From contig JABDFW010000035.1 of assembly GCA_013286305.1 (NCBI GenBank), forward strand, positions 1-32,360: 32,360 nt of DNA, written 5' to 3'. A model generated the notes under the pieces. It saw nothing but the letters and a program-made list of their open reading frames with translations, did no database searches and had not been told where the DNA came from. The position numbers and the translations under genes were made by a program. This document shows positions 6,828 through 15,261 of this stretch, in pieces. Numbering within the stretch: the first letter of the stretch is position 1; each line of letters starts with the position of its first letter. The DNA comes from Bacteroidota bacterium. Lineage in GTDB: Bacteria; Bacteroidota; Bacteroidia; Chitinophagales; Chitinophagaceae.

Positions 6828-8339
6828 TTAATTTTTTACTATCTCTCCCAATAATGTTGCTTGTGTGCAATCATTTACTTTAACCAAAACATAATCTCCT
6901 TTGTTCAATTCATAATTTTCTTTGGCAAAAACGATCACTTTATTTTGGGTATTCCTTCCCATCCAGTCACCGCTGCTTCTTTTGCTTTCCCCCTCAATCA
7001 ATACCTTAAATGTTTTGCCAATATCCCGTTTATTACTTTCCCTCGAGAGGCCGCCCTGCAATTCAACTATCTCCTGCAACCGTCTTTTCTTTACATCAAT
7101 GTGCACATCATCCGCATATCTTTTAGCTGCAAGTGTTCCGGGCCTTTCACTATAAAAGAACATATAGCTAAAATCGTATCCGCAGTATTGCATTACAGAC
7201 AACGTATCTTTATGGTCTTGCTCCGTTTCCGTGCAAAATCCCGAAATAATATCGCTTGTTATTCCGCAGTCCGGCATAATATTTTTTACCTGGTCAACTT
7301 TCGCCATATACCATTCGCGCGTGTAAGTGCGGTTCATCAATTGCAATATTCTCGAGCTGCCGCTTTGCACCGGTAAATGAATGTATTTGCAAATGTTTTC
7401 GTATTTGGCCATGGTGCGCAATACATCTTCTGTTATATCTTTTGGGTGAGAGGTGCTAAAACGTACCCTAAGTTGAGGGTTTATTTGCGCAACCATCTCC
7501 AGCAGGTTTGCAAAGGTTACGGCTCCTTCTAATTGCCCTCCCAAAGTAGTTGAAACAAGGTCAGCGTTTTTTTCTTCCTCCTCTTTAGGGCCGCCCGGAT
7601 GACCCGGTCGGACGGGGGGCGGGGGCGTCACCCAGTAATAACTATCTACATTCTGTCCAAGCAACGTTACTTCTTTAAACCCTCTTGCAAAAAGACCTTC
7701 GGCTTCGGCTATAATAGAATATGCATCCCTGCTTCGCTCCCGGCCGCGGGTAAAAGGTACCACGCAAAAGCTGCACATATTGTTGCAACCACGCATGATT
7801 GAAATAAAAGCAGTTACGCCATTACTGTCTAAGCGCACCGGTGATATATCCGAATAGGTTTCGTCCCTGCTTAATAATACATTTACTCCCTTGTGTCCTG
7901 TTTCAGCTTCTTCAACCAGGCCTGGTAAACTGCGGTAGGCATCAGGGCCAACTACAATATCAACAAGCTTTTCTTCATCTAATAATTTTGCTTTCAGGCG
8001 TTCAGCCATGCAGCCAAGCACCCCGATAAGCATTCCCGGCCGTGCCTCTTTTACTTTTTTAAATTCTGTTAAACGTTTGCGGATTGTTTGCTCCGCTTTT
8101 TCACGTATTGAACAGGTATTTAATAAAACAAGATCGGCATCCTGGAAGTTGCGGGTTGCACCAAAGCCCTCTTTATGTAATATAGAAGCAACGATCTCGC
8201 TATCGCTGAAATTCATCTGGCACCCATAGCTTTCGATGTAGAATTTTTTATGGTATTTATTAACTTCATCAAAAGGCGCATAAGCCTCCCCCTGCCTGCT
8301 TTCGTTATGCACTTTGTGTATAGTTTCCACCAATTCCAT
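6828..8339 (-). CDS. miaB: tRNA-2-methylthio-N6-dimethylallyladenosine synthase MiaB
   Basis: A radical-SAM methylthiotransferase that adds the methylthio group to i6A37 in tRNAs. The UPF0004 domain carries the three cluster-binding cysteines C40 (SYGC), C76 (NTC) and C110 (LGC). The radical-SAM motif CNNMCSFC is at 185-192, and a C-terminal TRAM domain (~440-503, with [11 protein letters not shown]) binds tRNA. At 503 residues it is longer than usual. The excess lies at ~237-272, between VDSYYW and VTFANLLE, and includes a Pro/Gly-rich stretch and a run of Glu encoded by unusually GC-rich DNA (7570-7633). The insertion keeps the frame, so the protein may still work. It is the first gene of the probable miaB-secG operon. 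Confidence 0.95.
   Translation of the reverse strand: MELVETIHKVHNESRQGEAYAPFDEVNKYHKKFYIESYGCQMNFSDSEIVASILHKEGFGATRNFQDADLVLLNTCSIREKAEQTIRKRLTEFKKVKEARPGMLIGVLGCMAERLKAKLLDEEKLVDIVVGPDAYRSLPGLVEEAETGHKGVNVLLSRDETYSDISPVRLDSNGVTAFISIMRGCNNMCSFCVVPFTRGRERSRDAYSIIAEAEGLFARGFKEVTLLGQNVDSYYWVTPPPPVRPGHPGGPKEEEEKNADLVSTTLGGQLEGAVTFANLLEMVAQINPQLRVRFSTSHPKDITEDVLRTMAKYENICKYIHLPVQSGSSRILQLMNRTYTREWYMAKVDQVKNIMPDCGITSDIISGFCTETEQDHKDTLSVMQYCGYDFSYMFFYSERPGTLAAKRYADDVHIDVKKRRLQEIVELQGGLSRESNKRDIGKTFKVLIEGESKRSSGDWMGRNTQNKVIVFAKENYELNKGDYVLVKVNDCTQATLLGEIVKN
7524..7631 (-). repeat. in-frame insertion inside miaB, GC-rich at one end
   Basis: Encodes about 36 residues absent from the usual MiaB layout, including [19 protein letters not shown]. 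The 7590-7630 part is strongly GC-rich in an AT-rich genome and has runs of C on the coding strand. Boundaries are estimated from the conserved flanks VDSYYW and VTFANLLE. Confidence 0.6.
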
Positions 8340-8361
8340 CCGTTATAAAAAGTTTAGTTTG

Positions 8362-8369
8362 CAAAAATA
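8362..8369 (-). promoter_or_regulatory. candidate -7 promoter box for the miaB operon
   Basis: On the minus strand this reads TATTTTTG, matching the Bacteroidota -7 consensus TAnnTTTG, 22 bases before the miaB ATG. No clear TTTG-type -33 box is seen at the right distance. Confidence 0.45.
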
Positions 8370-8432
8370 GTTAAAAAACATGTGAATGCCAGTTTGTCAG
8401 TGATTTAACAGTTTTTTCTACCTGTGCAAAGT

Positions 8433-8440
8433 TATATTTG
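8433..8440 (+). promoter_or_regulatory. candidate -7 promoter box for the DUF3078 gene
   Basis: TATATTTG fits the Bacteroidota TAnnTTTG consensus exactly and lies 26 bases before the ATG at 8467. The upstream -33 region is T-rich but lacks a clear TTTG. Confidence 0.5.
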
Positions 8441-8466
8441 CGCATCATAGTTTATTAGCCAGGCAC

Positions 8467-9423
8467 ATGAAGAAAGTAACACTATTGCTCATATTGTTTG
8501 TTTCGCTTTGCATAAGTTGTTTTTCACAGAATGATATACCGGTAAGAACTTTACCCACAGAAGTTTTTAGAACAATAACCAAGCCTGCCGATACCACAAA
8601 GTGGCGTTGGAAAAGGGGTGGCCTGGCTAATCTTAACATGGCGCAGGGGTCGCAAAAGAATTGGGCTGCAGGCGGAGATAATTTCTCTTTAGCATTAACC
8701 ACGTATGTGAATTATTATGTTTTTTATAAATACAAAAAACAAACCTGGGATAATAATGTTGATTTTAATCTTGGCTACATTGAATCATCCAGCTTAGGCA
8801 GCCAGAAAAATGATGACAGGATTGATTTTTTATCGAAATACGGGTTTAACGTTGATACTGTAAAAAAACTATACCTTTCTGCACTTTTTGATTTTCGATC
8901 GCAATTTTTTGATGGGTTTAGCTATAATGGTACTCAAAAAACTTTCGCATCTACCTTCCTGTCACCCGGCTATATACTTTTATCTGTTGGTGTTGATTAT
9001 AAACCCTATAAAGACCTTTCCATATTTTTATCGGCCATTACAAACCGCACAACACTTGTGGTAAACCCAACCTTATCAAAGGAAGGTACTTACGGTGTTG
9101 ATTCTTTTAAGCATGTATTTAACCAGTTCGGTGCATTTGCATCAATAAATTATACACACGCCTTTGGTAAAAATATTGTATATAAGGGAAGAATAGATCT
9201 CTTTAGTAATTATGCCCAAAACCCGCAGAACGTGGATATGTATATGACCAATTTTTTTAGTTTCAAGATCAATAAATATCTTTTAGCAACATACAACCTT
9301 AATTTGATCTATGACGACAATGTAAGGCAATTTGGGCCCAATGGCACAAGCCCGGGCTTGCAATTGCAAAGCCAGATAGGGCTTGGCATATCAGTTCCAT
9401 TCTCTGTAGTTAAGCATGCGTAA
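8467..9423 (+). CDS. DUF3078 domain-containing exported protein
   Basis: A 318-residue protein with a signal peptide (MKKVTLLLILFVSLCISCFS, cleavage near residue 21) and a DUF3078 body. Family-typical features are the W-rich start (TTKWRWKRGGLANLNMAQG, then NWAAGGDNFSLAL), repeated alternating-hydrophobic strands and aromatic residues, and a strand ending in a hydrophobic C-terminus. This looks like a small outer-membrane beta-barrel. The family is widespread in Bacteroidota and has no assigned function. It stands alone on the plus strand, divergent from miaB and convergent with the next gene. Confidence 0.88.
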   Translation: MKKVTLLLILFVSLCISCFSQNDIPVRTLPTEVFRTITKPADTTKWRWKRGGLANLNMAQGSQKNWAAGGDNFSLALTTYVNYYVFYKYKKQTWDNNVDFNLGYIESSSLGSQKNDDRIDFLSKYGFNVDTVKKLYLSALFDFRSQFFDGFSYNGTQKTFASTFLSPGYILLSVGVDYKPYKDLSIFLSAITNRTTLVVNPTLSKEGTYGVDSFKHVFNQFGAFASINYTHAFGKNIVYKGRIDLFSNYAQNPQNVDMYMTNFFSFKINKYLLATYNLNLIYDDNVRQFGPNGTSPGLQLQSQIGLGISVPFSVVKHA

Positions 9424-9455
9424 CATCAACGGCATTTAACTTTAATTTCTTTCTC

Positions 9456-9872
9456 TTAAAACGACATTTCTTCAATATTCACAGGAGCATTATAATTGCT
9501 GTACCTGATCCATTTGGGCGTGACTTTAAAATGCACAAGCCCGGGCCATGTTTCTGCTCTTTGCCTTCCGTCAGCAAAAACAGAAAAGTAAATTTCTTTA
9601 TACTTTCCAGCATCAGCGCCGGTTAGTTCTGCAGCTTCCCCTTCGTATTGCAGGGTTGTTTCATTATCCCATCCTTTTACAAAAGCAATAAGATTATTTT
9701 GCGTAATATTCTGATATTTACGGGACGGCTTTACCGTATCAAAAATGATCTCAAGCTCTTCTGAAACAGCAATGCCCACTACAGCCGCTTCCGGTTTGTT
9801 TCCAGGAGAGATAGTGGATAGAACACCTAAAGTATGTTGCTTAATGAAATTATACAGGAATTCCTTCGTCAT
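9456..9872 (-). CDS. pyridoxamine 5'-phosphate oxidase-like FMN-binding protein
   Basis: 138 residues with the split-barrel fold signature of the PNPOx-like family: an N-terminal helix, LGVLSTISPGNKPEAAVVGIA, then LEIIFDTVKPSRKYQNI and a WDNETTLQYEGEA strand. Such small proteins bind FMN or F420-like cofactors and act as general reductases or flavin carriers. This one is too short and divergent to be called PdxH. It starts 11 bases after the adenosine deaminase stop and is likely co-transcribed with it. The substrate is not predictable. Confidence 0.82.
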   Translation of the reverse strand: MTKEFLYNFIKQHTLGVLSTISPGNKPEAAVVGIAVSEELEIIFDTVKPSRKYQNITQNNLIAFVKGWDNETTLQYEGEAAELTGADAGKYKEIYFSVFADGRQRAETWPGLVHFKVTPKWIRYSNYNAPVNIEEMSF

Positions 9873-9883
9873 GTTTTTTCGAT

Positions 9884-11371
9884 TTACAAGTAGTGCCCTG
9901 TAGCCAATACTTTTTGCTCAAACTGGCTAAACTGCTTGTCAAGTTGTGATGTTAACCTCTCCTTCAAGGCAGCGTCTTTGATAAAGCTGTACGTTATGCT
10001 ATTGTAAACAAATTGTTTAATATCCTTGTAGCTAATGTCTTTATAACGGCTGGCAAGCAATACATACTGTTCTATCAAATTGCTTCTGAGCACACCTGCA
10101 TCATCCGTACTTATAACAATAGGAACATTAAAACGCTTGTACAGCATTATGGGGTGCCTGTCGCCACTAACCTTTAAGATAAACTCATTGCTAAACAGGT
10201 TTATTTCTATGGCTATCTTGTGCTGCGCCATATAATTCAGCAATTCGTAGGGATTGTTTTCATAAGGAAGATCAACCCCGTGGCCAATCCTGTTCGCGCC
10301 CGCAGTATAAACTGCGGCATTTATATGCCAGGTAAGCTCTTCCGGTTTTACCATGCCAAGCGCAAGCTCACCTGCATGAAGTGAATATTTAACCTTATTT
10401 AACTGTGCTTTATTATGCAGGTACTTAAACATTTGCATGTGCAGCCAGTAATCGTGCATGGAGATATCGTTATTTTCAGGGGCTACTATATTTACGCCCA
10501 CTACAAGGCTGCTTGTGTCTAAAGCTACTGCTTCAAAGGCAAGCAGCATCTTCGTAAAAATAACAGATGGCTTACCTATCCGGCTAAAGGCAAATAGGTA
10601 CCTCATAGTAAAATCTGAATCGTCTATGGCATGTTTCCAATGCAGGCCTGAAATATAATTATCATTGTTCAGCGCTATGGGTTTTACTTTTGTTATTATC
10701 GAGTTGAAAATAGTATCCAGTATCCTAGATGTTAAGGCTGTATCCCGGTTTTGCTGGGCTTGTTCTAATGAGTTGTCTAATGGCAACCCAGGCATCTTAA
10801 TATCTTTATCTCCATATATCCCGGTCATGATCTCAAGATAACTAACGTGCTCGCTCATCGCCCTGTTCTTCAATTCAATCAAACCCGTGTCCACAGTGTT
10901 TTTACTCGCTATATCAAAAAGGGGAAATGTTTCAAAAAATAGTTTATCCGACGGATAGCTTACATAATTATAATCCTTAACTGACCATTTTTGCATTAGC
11001 CTCGCTATATAGTCTGCCTGCGTGCCGTTCTCTGCCAAGGTTGAGAAACGAACCCATTCTTTTCCGGCTAATGGTTTTTCCAGTACCTGTAAGGTAGTGG
11101 TATTAATATAGTAATCTTTTTGTACAACAAAGTCAACATAAGTTTCAGCATAAATTGCTCCGGAGAGGTGGTTATGCAGGTCGCCGCCTTTTGGCATTTG
11201 GGAGAAGAATGCGGTTAATTCGGCCTCGTTGTTTCTTATCTTTTGAAAATAGCTGTTTATATCCTGGGCATTTGCTGTAGAAATGCTTGAGAAAAGAAGT
11301 AATACAATTAATAGCAGATGAGAGGTAATGTATAATCTCCCGGATACTGTTCGCTTAGTAAAAATGTGCAT
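9884..11371 (-). CDS. exported adenosine deaminase-family protein
   Basis: A metal-dependent amidohydrolase that should deaminate adenosine or a related purine outside the cytoplasm. The ATG at 11371 gives 495 residues with a clean signal peptide (hydrophobic LLLIVLLLFSS, cleavage after TANAQ, ~residue 36). ATG 11389 or an upstream start at 11434 are alternatives. Zinc-site and catalytic motifs are visible: HNH (~66-68), HAGE, IGHGVDLP, and STDDAG, where most relatives have STDDPG. The N-terminal extension relative to bacterial Add, together with the signal, recalls the secreted ADGF/CECR1-like branch. It is likely followed by the FMN-binding gene on one transcript. Purine salvage from the environment is the probable role. 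Confidence 0.85.
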   Translation of the reverse strand: MHIFTKRTVSGRLYITSHLLLIVLLLFSSISTANAQDINSYFQKIRNNEAELTAFFSQMPKGGDLHNHLSGAIYAETYVDFVVQKDYYINTTTLQVLEKPLAGKEWVRFSTLAENGTQADYIARLMQKWSVKDYNYVSYPSDKLFFETFPLFDIASKNTVDTGLIELKNRAMSEHVSYLEIMTGIYGDKDIKMPGLPLDNSLEQAQQNRDTALTSRILDTIFNSIITKVKPIALNNDNYISGLHWKHAIDDSDFTMRYLFAFSRIGKPSVIFTKMLLAFEAVALDTSSLVVGVNIVAPENNDISMHDYWLHMQMFKYLHNKAQLNKVKYSLHAGELALGMVKPEELTWHINAAVYTAGANRIGHGVDLPYENNPYELLNYMAQHKIAIEINLFSNEFILKVSGDRHPIMLYKRFNVPIVISTDDAGVLRSNLIEQYVLLASRYKDISYKDIKQFVYNSITYSFIKDAALKERLTSQLDKQFSQFEQKVLATGHYL

Positions 11372-11531
11372 TGTGATTTTATGGGTCATAAAATATTGAA
11401 CATATTTGCTACAAGGAGAAAAATCTGAACACAATGTAATGTTTCAGTTTGAATTTTTAATTAAGTCCCTCCCTCGGAATAATCATTAAATAAATGGCGC
11501 AACAATTAAATTTATGCTGCTACGCGTCAAT

Positions 11532-11834
11532 TTAGCGCGCAACTTCATATTTATAAGGCTTTAAATACAAATTTTTTGCGGTTACTTCTGCTTCTCTAAG
11601 GTCATGGCTTGCCTGCATTCTTACCCATAATTCCGCATTGCCCCCAAACACTTTTGCAATACGCAGCGCCATTAATGGACTGATGGCTGTTTTTTCATTT
11701 ATTATATTAGATAAATTTGACCTCGTTATTCCTAATAAATTGGCTGTGTCTGTAATAGACAACCCGTTGGCCTTAATAATTTCTTCTCTTAATAACTCGC
11801 CGGGATGCGTATTGTGCTTTATTCCTCTTTTCAT
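11532..11834 (-). CDS. higA: HigA-family antitoxin
   Basis: A 100-residue XRE helix-turn-helix protein with the HigA family start (HPGELLREEII). Its HTH is TANLLGITRSNLSNIINEKT, followed by SPLMALRIAKVFGG and an ELWVRMQ helix. It should neutralise the upstream HigB toxin and repress the operon. It begins 11 bases after the toxin stop, the toxin-first order typical of higBA. Confidence 0.9.
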   Translation of the reverse strand: MKRGIKHNTHPGELLREEIIKANGLSITDTANLLGITRSNLSNIINEKTAISPLMALRIAKVFGGNAELWVRMQASHDLREAEVTAKNLYLKPYKYEVAR

Positions 11835-11845
11835 TTTATAATATT

Positions 11846-12130
11846 TTAATGATAATCAATATATTCAACATCATAGGCATTTTTGCCATCAAACTTAAAA
11901 ATAATACGCCAATTTTCTTTCACTGTTAAACTCCAATACCCTTCGTAGCCACCGGCTAAAGGATGAATTTTCCAATTTCTAAAAGGTAAAAAGTCTTGCG
12001 GTACAATACTCGCATCGTTTATAGCATCCAGGATCAATCTTATCTTATTCTTTTGGTCAGAAGGCAATTTACTTCCATTACCGGTTTCCCAGAATAGTTG
12101 CAAACCCTTATGTTTAAAAGATAAAATCAT
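11846..12130 (-). CDS. higB: HigB-family (RelE-like) toxin
   Basis: A 94-residue RelE/ParE-fold protein, the type that cleaves mRNA at the ribosome. Recognisable family features are the early SFKHKGLQLFWETG, the helix LPSDQKNKIRLILDAIND, the strands FRNWKIHPLAGGYEGYWSL and NWRIIFKFD, and the C-terminal DVEYIDYH. The ATG at 12130 is chosen because it starts at MILSFKHKG; an in-frame ATG at 12154 adds 8 residues unlike the family. No promoter was recognised. The pair looks complete, with no frameshift. Confidence 0.88.
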   Translation of the reverse strand: MILSFKHKGLQLFWETGNGSKLPSDQKNKIRLILDAINDASIVPQDFLPFRNWKIHPLAGGYEGYWSLTVKENWRIIFKFDGKNAYDVEYIDYH

Positions 12131-12195
12131 AAAGTAAATTGTAAAGTTACACAATACAACGAAAATAATGCTATTTTTGGGACGCCATTTTTATT

Positions 12196-12924
12196 TTAAC
12201 GCTTCACTACTTTAACTATGTGCAATAAAACGGGGGCGATAAGAAAAGAAAAAGTTCTTGTGGTTTCATATCCCATTTTCTTAAACTCTTCTGCATATTC
12301 CCGGGTATGCGTGAAATCAGAAATTAATGCAACACCCCCGGGTTTTAGTACCCGCATAATTTCACTGCAGGCTTTGGCCCTGCCTTCTCTGTCGCTTATA
12401 TTGTGAATACAAAGATTAGAAACTACATAATCAAAATAGTTATCTTCAATCGGTATATTTTGTGCATCAGCGTTTAATACCGTTACCTTTTCTTTTACAT
12501 CTTCCAGTATTGCATTGGCCATTACAGCCCTGTAACTGTTATTGCTCAGGTCTTTTGTATTCCAAATATCAATGCCAAAACTTTTGCCTGTTATTAGCCG
12601 TTTTGCAGCGCCTATCATAAGCAGGCCACGCCCGGTGCCAACATCAAGCACTGTTTCATTGCCCTTCCATGTAAGCATGTTAAGCATCCTGTCGCGGTGC
12701 CGGAATTTTTCCACTTTTACATACAGTAGTGCAAGAAAAAGAATGATTATTCCTGTGGGGGAAAGTGAGAAAATAATATTGCCTGCGGCCTTTGCTGTTG
12801 TGTTAGTTGAACTATGAAGTAAAACGGCAATAACTAAAGCGGCTATTACCGCCAATAATATAATCATACCCATTCGGGGAGCATCAATACCATATTCAGC
12901 TTTTGACCTTCGGCTACGGCGCAT
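12196..12924 (-). CDS. class I SAM-dependent methyltransferase with N-terminal membrane anchor
   Basis: 242 residues. Two hydrophobic segments (~18-36 and ~48-69) precede a Rossmann methyltransferase domain: motif I VLDVGTGRG (92-100), GIDIW, NADAQNIPIEDNYFDYVVSN and the post-motif VLKPGGVALISDF. A charged N-terminus (MRRSRRSKAE) suggests the domain is cytoplasmic, tethered to the inner membrane. The best general match is the Methyltransf_11 type acting on lipids, quinones or other small molecules; the substrate cannot be assigned. It stands 65 bases from higB and is probably a separate unit. Confidence 0.83.
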   Translation of the reverse strand: MRRSRRSKAEYGIDAPRMGMIILLAVIAALVIAVLLHSSTNTTAKAAGNIIFSLSPTGIIILFLALLYVKVEKFRHRDRMLNMLTWKGNETVLDVGTGRGLLMIGAAKRLITGKSFGIDIWNTKDLSNNSYRAVMANAILEDVKEKVTVLNADAQNIPIEDNYFDYVVSNLCIHNISDREGRAKACSEIMRVLKPGGVALISDFTHTREYAEEFKKMGYETTRTFSFLIAPVLLHIVKVVKR

Positions 12925-13066
12925 AACTAAAGTTTAGGTTACCCAAGGTATGCCAATTTAACGCCGGTTTTTTATATTAATACACAAGCGGCTTTATAAG
13001 TATCGTTAATATTTTGCCTGTTTAAAAATATATGGGTAATGTGGTATGTTTTTTATGGCGTATCCT

Positions 13067-13080
13067 GTTAATTAATTAAC
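13067..13080. repeat. perfect palindrome GTTAATTAATTAAC
   Basis: A 14 bp perfect dyad sits 16 bases before the ATG of the alpha/beta hydrolase. An operator is possible, but AT-rich palindromes arise easily in such DNA. Confidence 0.3.
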
Positions 13081-13096
13081 TATTCAAACTTAACTT

Positions 13097-13996
13097 ATGA
13101 ATTACATTAAAACAAAGAATGCCTCTTCCTCTGAAGAGGTAAAACTTTATTATGAAGACCTTGGTAAAGGGCAGCCCATTGTATTTATTCATGGCTGGCC
13201 GCTTAGCCAGGAAATGTGGGAATACCAGGTTGTTGAACTTGCCACACAAGGCTTTAGATGTATTACCTATGACAGGCGGGGCTTTGGCAAATCTTCAAGG
13301 CCCATAGGTGGTTACGATTACAATACACTTGCCGCCGACCTTAAAAGCGTGCTGGATGAACTTGACCTTAAAAATGTTGTATTGGTTGGATTTTCAATGG
13401 GTGGGGGAGAAGCAGTACGTTATTTAAGCCTTTATGGCGGAGAAAGGATCGCTAAACTGGTACTTGTCGGTTCTGTTACCCCTTACATGCTAAAAACTGA
13501 TGATAACGAAGACGGTATTGATTCAGAAGTATTTGAAGAAATGCTGGCTAATATTAAAAAAGACCGTGTTGAGTTCCTGGACGGCTTTGGCAGAGATTTT
13601 TTTGGAATAGGCATGCTTAATCACCCCGTAAGCGCACCGCTTTTAGAATATTACCGGATGTTGGCCTCATTTGCTTCCCCGATAGCCACCCAGGAATGCG
13701 CCAAATCTTTTGCACAAACCGATTTCAGGCAGGATATGGAAGCCGTAAATGTTCCAACGCTTATCATTCACGGCGACGCTGATAAAATAGTGCCAATAGA
13801 AATGAGTGGCAACAAAACAGCCGAACTAATAAGTGATAACCACTATTTAGTTTATGATGGTGCACCACATGGCCTTTTTTATACCCATAAGGAGCAGCTT
13901 AACCAGGATATACTGAATTTTATAAATGGCGAGGTATTGGTTGAAGAAATACATGCGCCCGACAGTGTTGTATTGCCTTCTAATTACCCTATTTAA
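13097..13996 (+). CDS. alpha/beta hydrolase (non-heme chloroperoxidase-like)
   Basis: 299 residues of the canonical alpha/beta hydrolase fold. The oxyanion motif HGW is at 32-34, the nucleophile elbow GFSMGG at 98-103 with S100, the acid D229 lies in HGDADKIVP, and the catalytic His is H258 (GAPHG). The order and spacing match cofactor-free haloperoxidase/esterase members, which hydrolyse esters and can make peracids. No signal peptide is present, so it is cytoplasmic. A 20-residue hydrophilic tail follows the fold. It is a single-gene unit with its own strong terminator; the physiological substrate is unknown. Confidence 0.9.
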   Translation: MNYIKTKNASSSEEVKLYYEDLGKGQPIVFIHGWPLSQEMWEYQVVELATQGFRCITYDRRGFGKSSRPIGGYDYNTLAADLKSVLDELDLKNVVLVGFSMGGGEAVRYLSLYGGERIAKLVLVGSVTPYMLKTDDNEDGIDSEVFEEMLANIKKDRVEFLDGFGRDFFGIGMLNHPVSAPLLEYYRMLASFASPIATQECAKSFAQTDFRQDMEAVNVPTLIIHGDADKIVPIEMSGNKTAELISDNHYLVYDGAPHGLFYTHKEQLNQDILNFINGEVLVEEIHAPDSVVLPSNYPI

Positions 13997-14012
13997 CTTA
14001 TCATTAAATGAT

Positions 14013-14050
14013 AACCGGGCTGTTTTTTATAAACAGCCCGGTTTTATTTT
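14013..14050 (+). terminator. strong rho-independent terminator
   Basis: AACCGGGCTGTTT (14013-14025) pairs with AAACAGCCCGGTT (14031-14043), a perfect 13 bp stem with a 5-base loop, followed by TTATTTT. It lies just after the hydrolase gene and may also serve the converging Nudix gene. Confidence 0.9.
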
Positions 14051-14083
14051 AGCACTATTGGTACTATATCAAATATCATCCGT

Positions 14084-14503
14084 TCAGGATCCTTCACTCA
14101 ATAAATACTTATTAATTATCTCAATAATGTTTGGATAGGTATTGTTCAAATATATATCAAGTATTTCCTTCCTCACCCATTCTATTTCTTCTATGTCCTC
14201 TTCTGTTTGGGGAGTAATATTTTGGCCCGGGGCAGCATTCATAAGGTACCAGTGCGTTTCTTTTAGTACATCTGCATTAATATGAGTGTCAAAATATTCA
14301 TGTTGAGTAATACCAATGAATTTTTGTAATGCAATATCCTTTAAGCCTGTTTCTTCCCTTACCTCGCGCAGTGCACACGCTTCGATGCTTTCCCCTTCAT
14401 CCAGTTTGCCTTTTGGAAGGTCCCATTTACCCCTGCGGAAGATCAATAATAATTCATTTTTATCATTGGTAATTAATCCTCCTGCGGCTATAATTTTTTT
14501 CAT
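14084..14503 (-). CDS. Nudix hydrolase
   Basis: 139 residues with a complete Nudix box from G32 to L54 (GKLDEGES ... LREVREETGL), the metal-binding helix that hydrolyses nucleoside diphosphate-X compounds. It starts MKKIIAAGGLI at ATG 14503; an in-frame ATG at 14548 would add 15 residues not seen in relatives. Features fit small DIPP/MutT-type enzymes, but the exact substrate cannot be told. The gene is divergent from pyrE with a 100-base shared upstream region. Confidence 0.88.
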   Translation of the reverse strand: MKKIIAAGGLITNDKNELLLIFRRGKWDLPKGKLDEGESIEACALREVREETGLKDIALQKFIGITQHEYFDTHINADVLKETHWYLMNAAPGQNITPQTEEDIEEIEWVRKEILDIYLNNTYPNIIEIINKYLLSEGS

Positions 14504-14548
14504 AGTGTTAATTTTCAAACACGAATTTTTACTAAATAGCACATGCAA

Positions 14549-14580
14549 TTTACCTTAAGTTAATTTAATAGTTACTTTCG
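14549..14580 (+). promoter_or_regulatory. candidate promoter of pyrE
   Basis: TTTA (14549-14552), 20 bases, then TACTTTCG (14573-14580), each one base off the Bacteroidota TTTG / TAnnTTTG boxes. The predicted start falls ~18 bases before the pyrE ATG. Confidence 0.45.
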
Positions 14581-14604
14581 CGCATTATAAATATTATTTT
14601 ACTC

Positions 14605-15240
14605 ATGTTATCAAACGAAAAAGCAGTAGCGGAAAAATTGTTACACGCTGGGGCGGTTAAACTTAGCCCCTCACAGCCTTTTACCTGGGCAAGCGGCTGG
14701 AAAAGCCCTATCTATTGCGATAACCGTAAAGTATTATCATTTCCTTACGTACGGGATTTTATAAAAAGTGAATTGTGCAATGTTATATTTGAAAAATTTG
14801 GCGGTGCAGGGCTGCTTGCCGGGGTGGCTACCGCGGGCATTGCCTGGGGCGCCATGGCGGCCGACCAATTGAAGCTGCCATTTATATACGTGCGGCCCAA
14901 GCCAAAAGAGCATGGCCTTGGAAACCAGATTGAAGGGTATTATGAAAAAGGCCAGAAAGCATTGGTAATAGAAGACCTTATTTCAACAGGAAAAAGCAGC
15001 CTGCAGGTGGTGGATGTTTTAAGGGCTGCCGGTGTTGAAGTAGTGGGCATGGTGTCAATTTTTAATTATGGGTTTGCCACAGCGCAAAATGCCTTTGCAG
15101 AAGCAGGGGTCGCTTATCATTCCTTAACAAATTATTCTACATTGATTAGTTTAGCTTTGGAAAAAGGCTCTATAAATCCTGAAACGGAAAAAACATTATT
15201 ACAATGGCGTGAAGACCCTGCAAACTGGCAGGGAATTTAA
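14605..15240 (+). CDS. pyrE: orotate phosphoribosyltransferase
   Basis: A 211-residue type I phosphoribosyltransferase that joins orotate and PRPP to give OMP, the fifth step of pyrimidine synthesis, in the cytosol. Visible are the N-terminal substrate region FTWASGWKSPIYCDNR, the catalytic flexible loop RPKPKEHGLGNQIEG (~97-111) and the PRPP-binding motif VIEDLISTGKS (121-131). Length is normal. The following HMA gene starts 21 bases downstream and a GNAT gene 6 bases after that, so these three may share a transcript, though no functional link is apparent. Confidence 0.95.
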   Translation: MLSNEKAVAEKLLHAGAVKLSPSQPFTWASGWKSPIYCDNRKVLSFPYVRDFIKSELCNVIFEKFGGAGLLAGVATAGIAWGAMAADQLKLPFIYVRPKPKEHGLGNQIEGYYEKGQKALVIEDLISTGKSSLQVVDVLRAAGVEVVGMVSIFNYGFATAQNAFAEAGVAYHSLTNYSTLISLALEKGSINPETEKTLLQWREDPANWQGI

Positions 15241-15261
15241 AAGTTAGCTAATAGAAATTTT

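Noticed and set aside
6861-7376. 171-residue plus-strand frame opposite miaB
   Set aside because: Antisense shadow of miaB with no recognisable domain.
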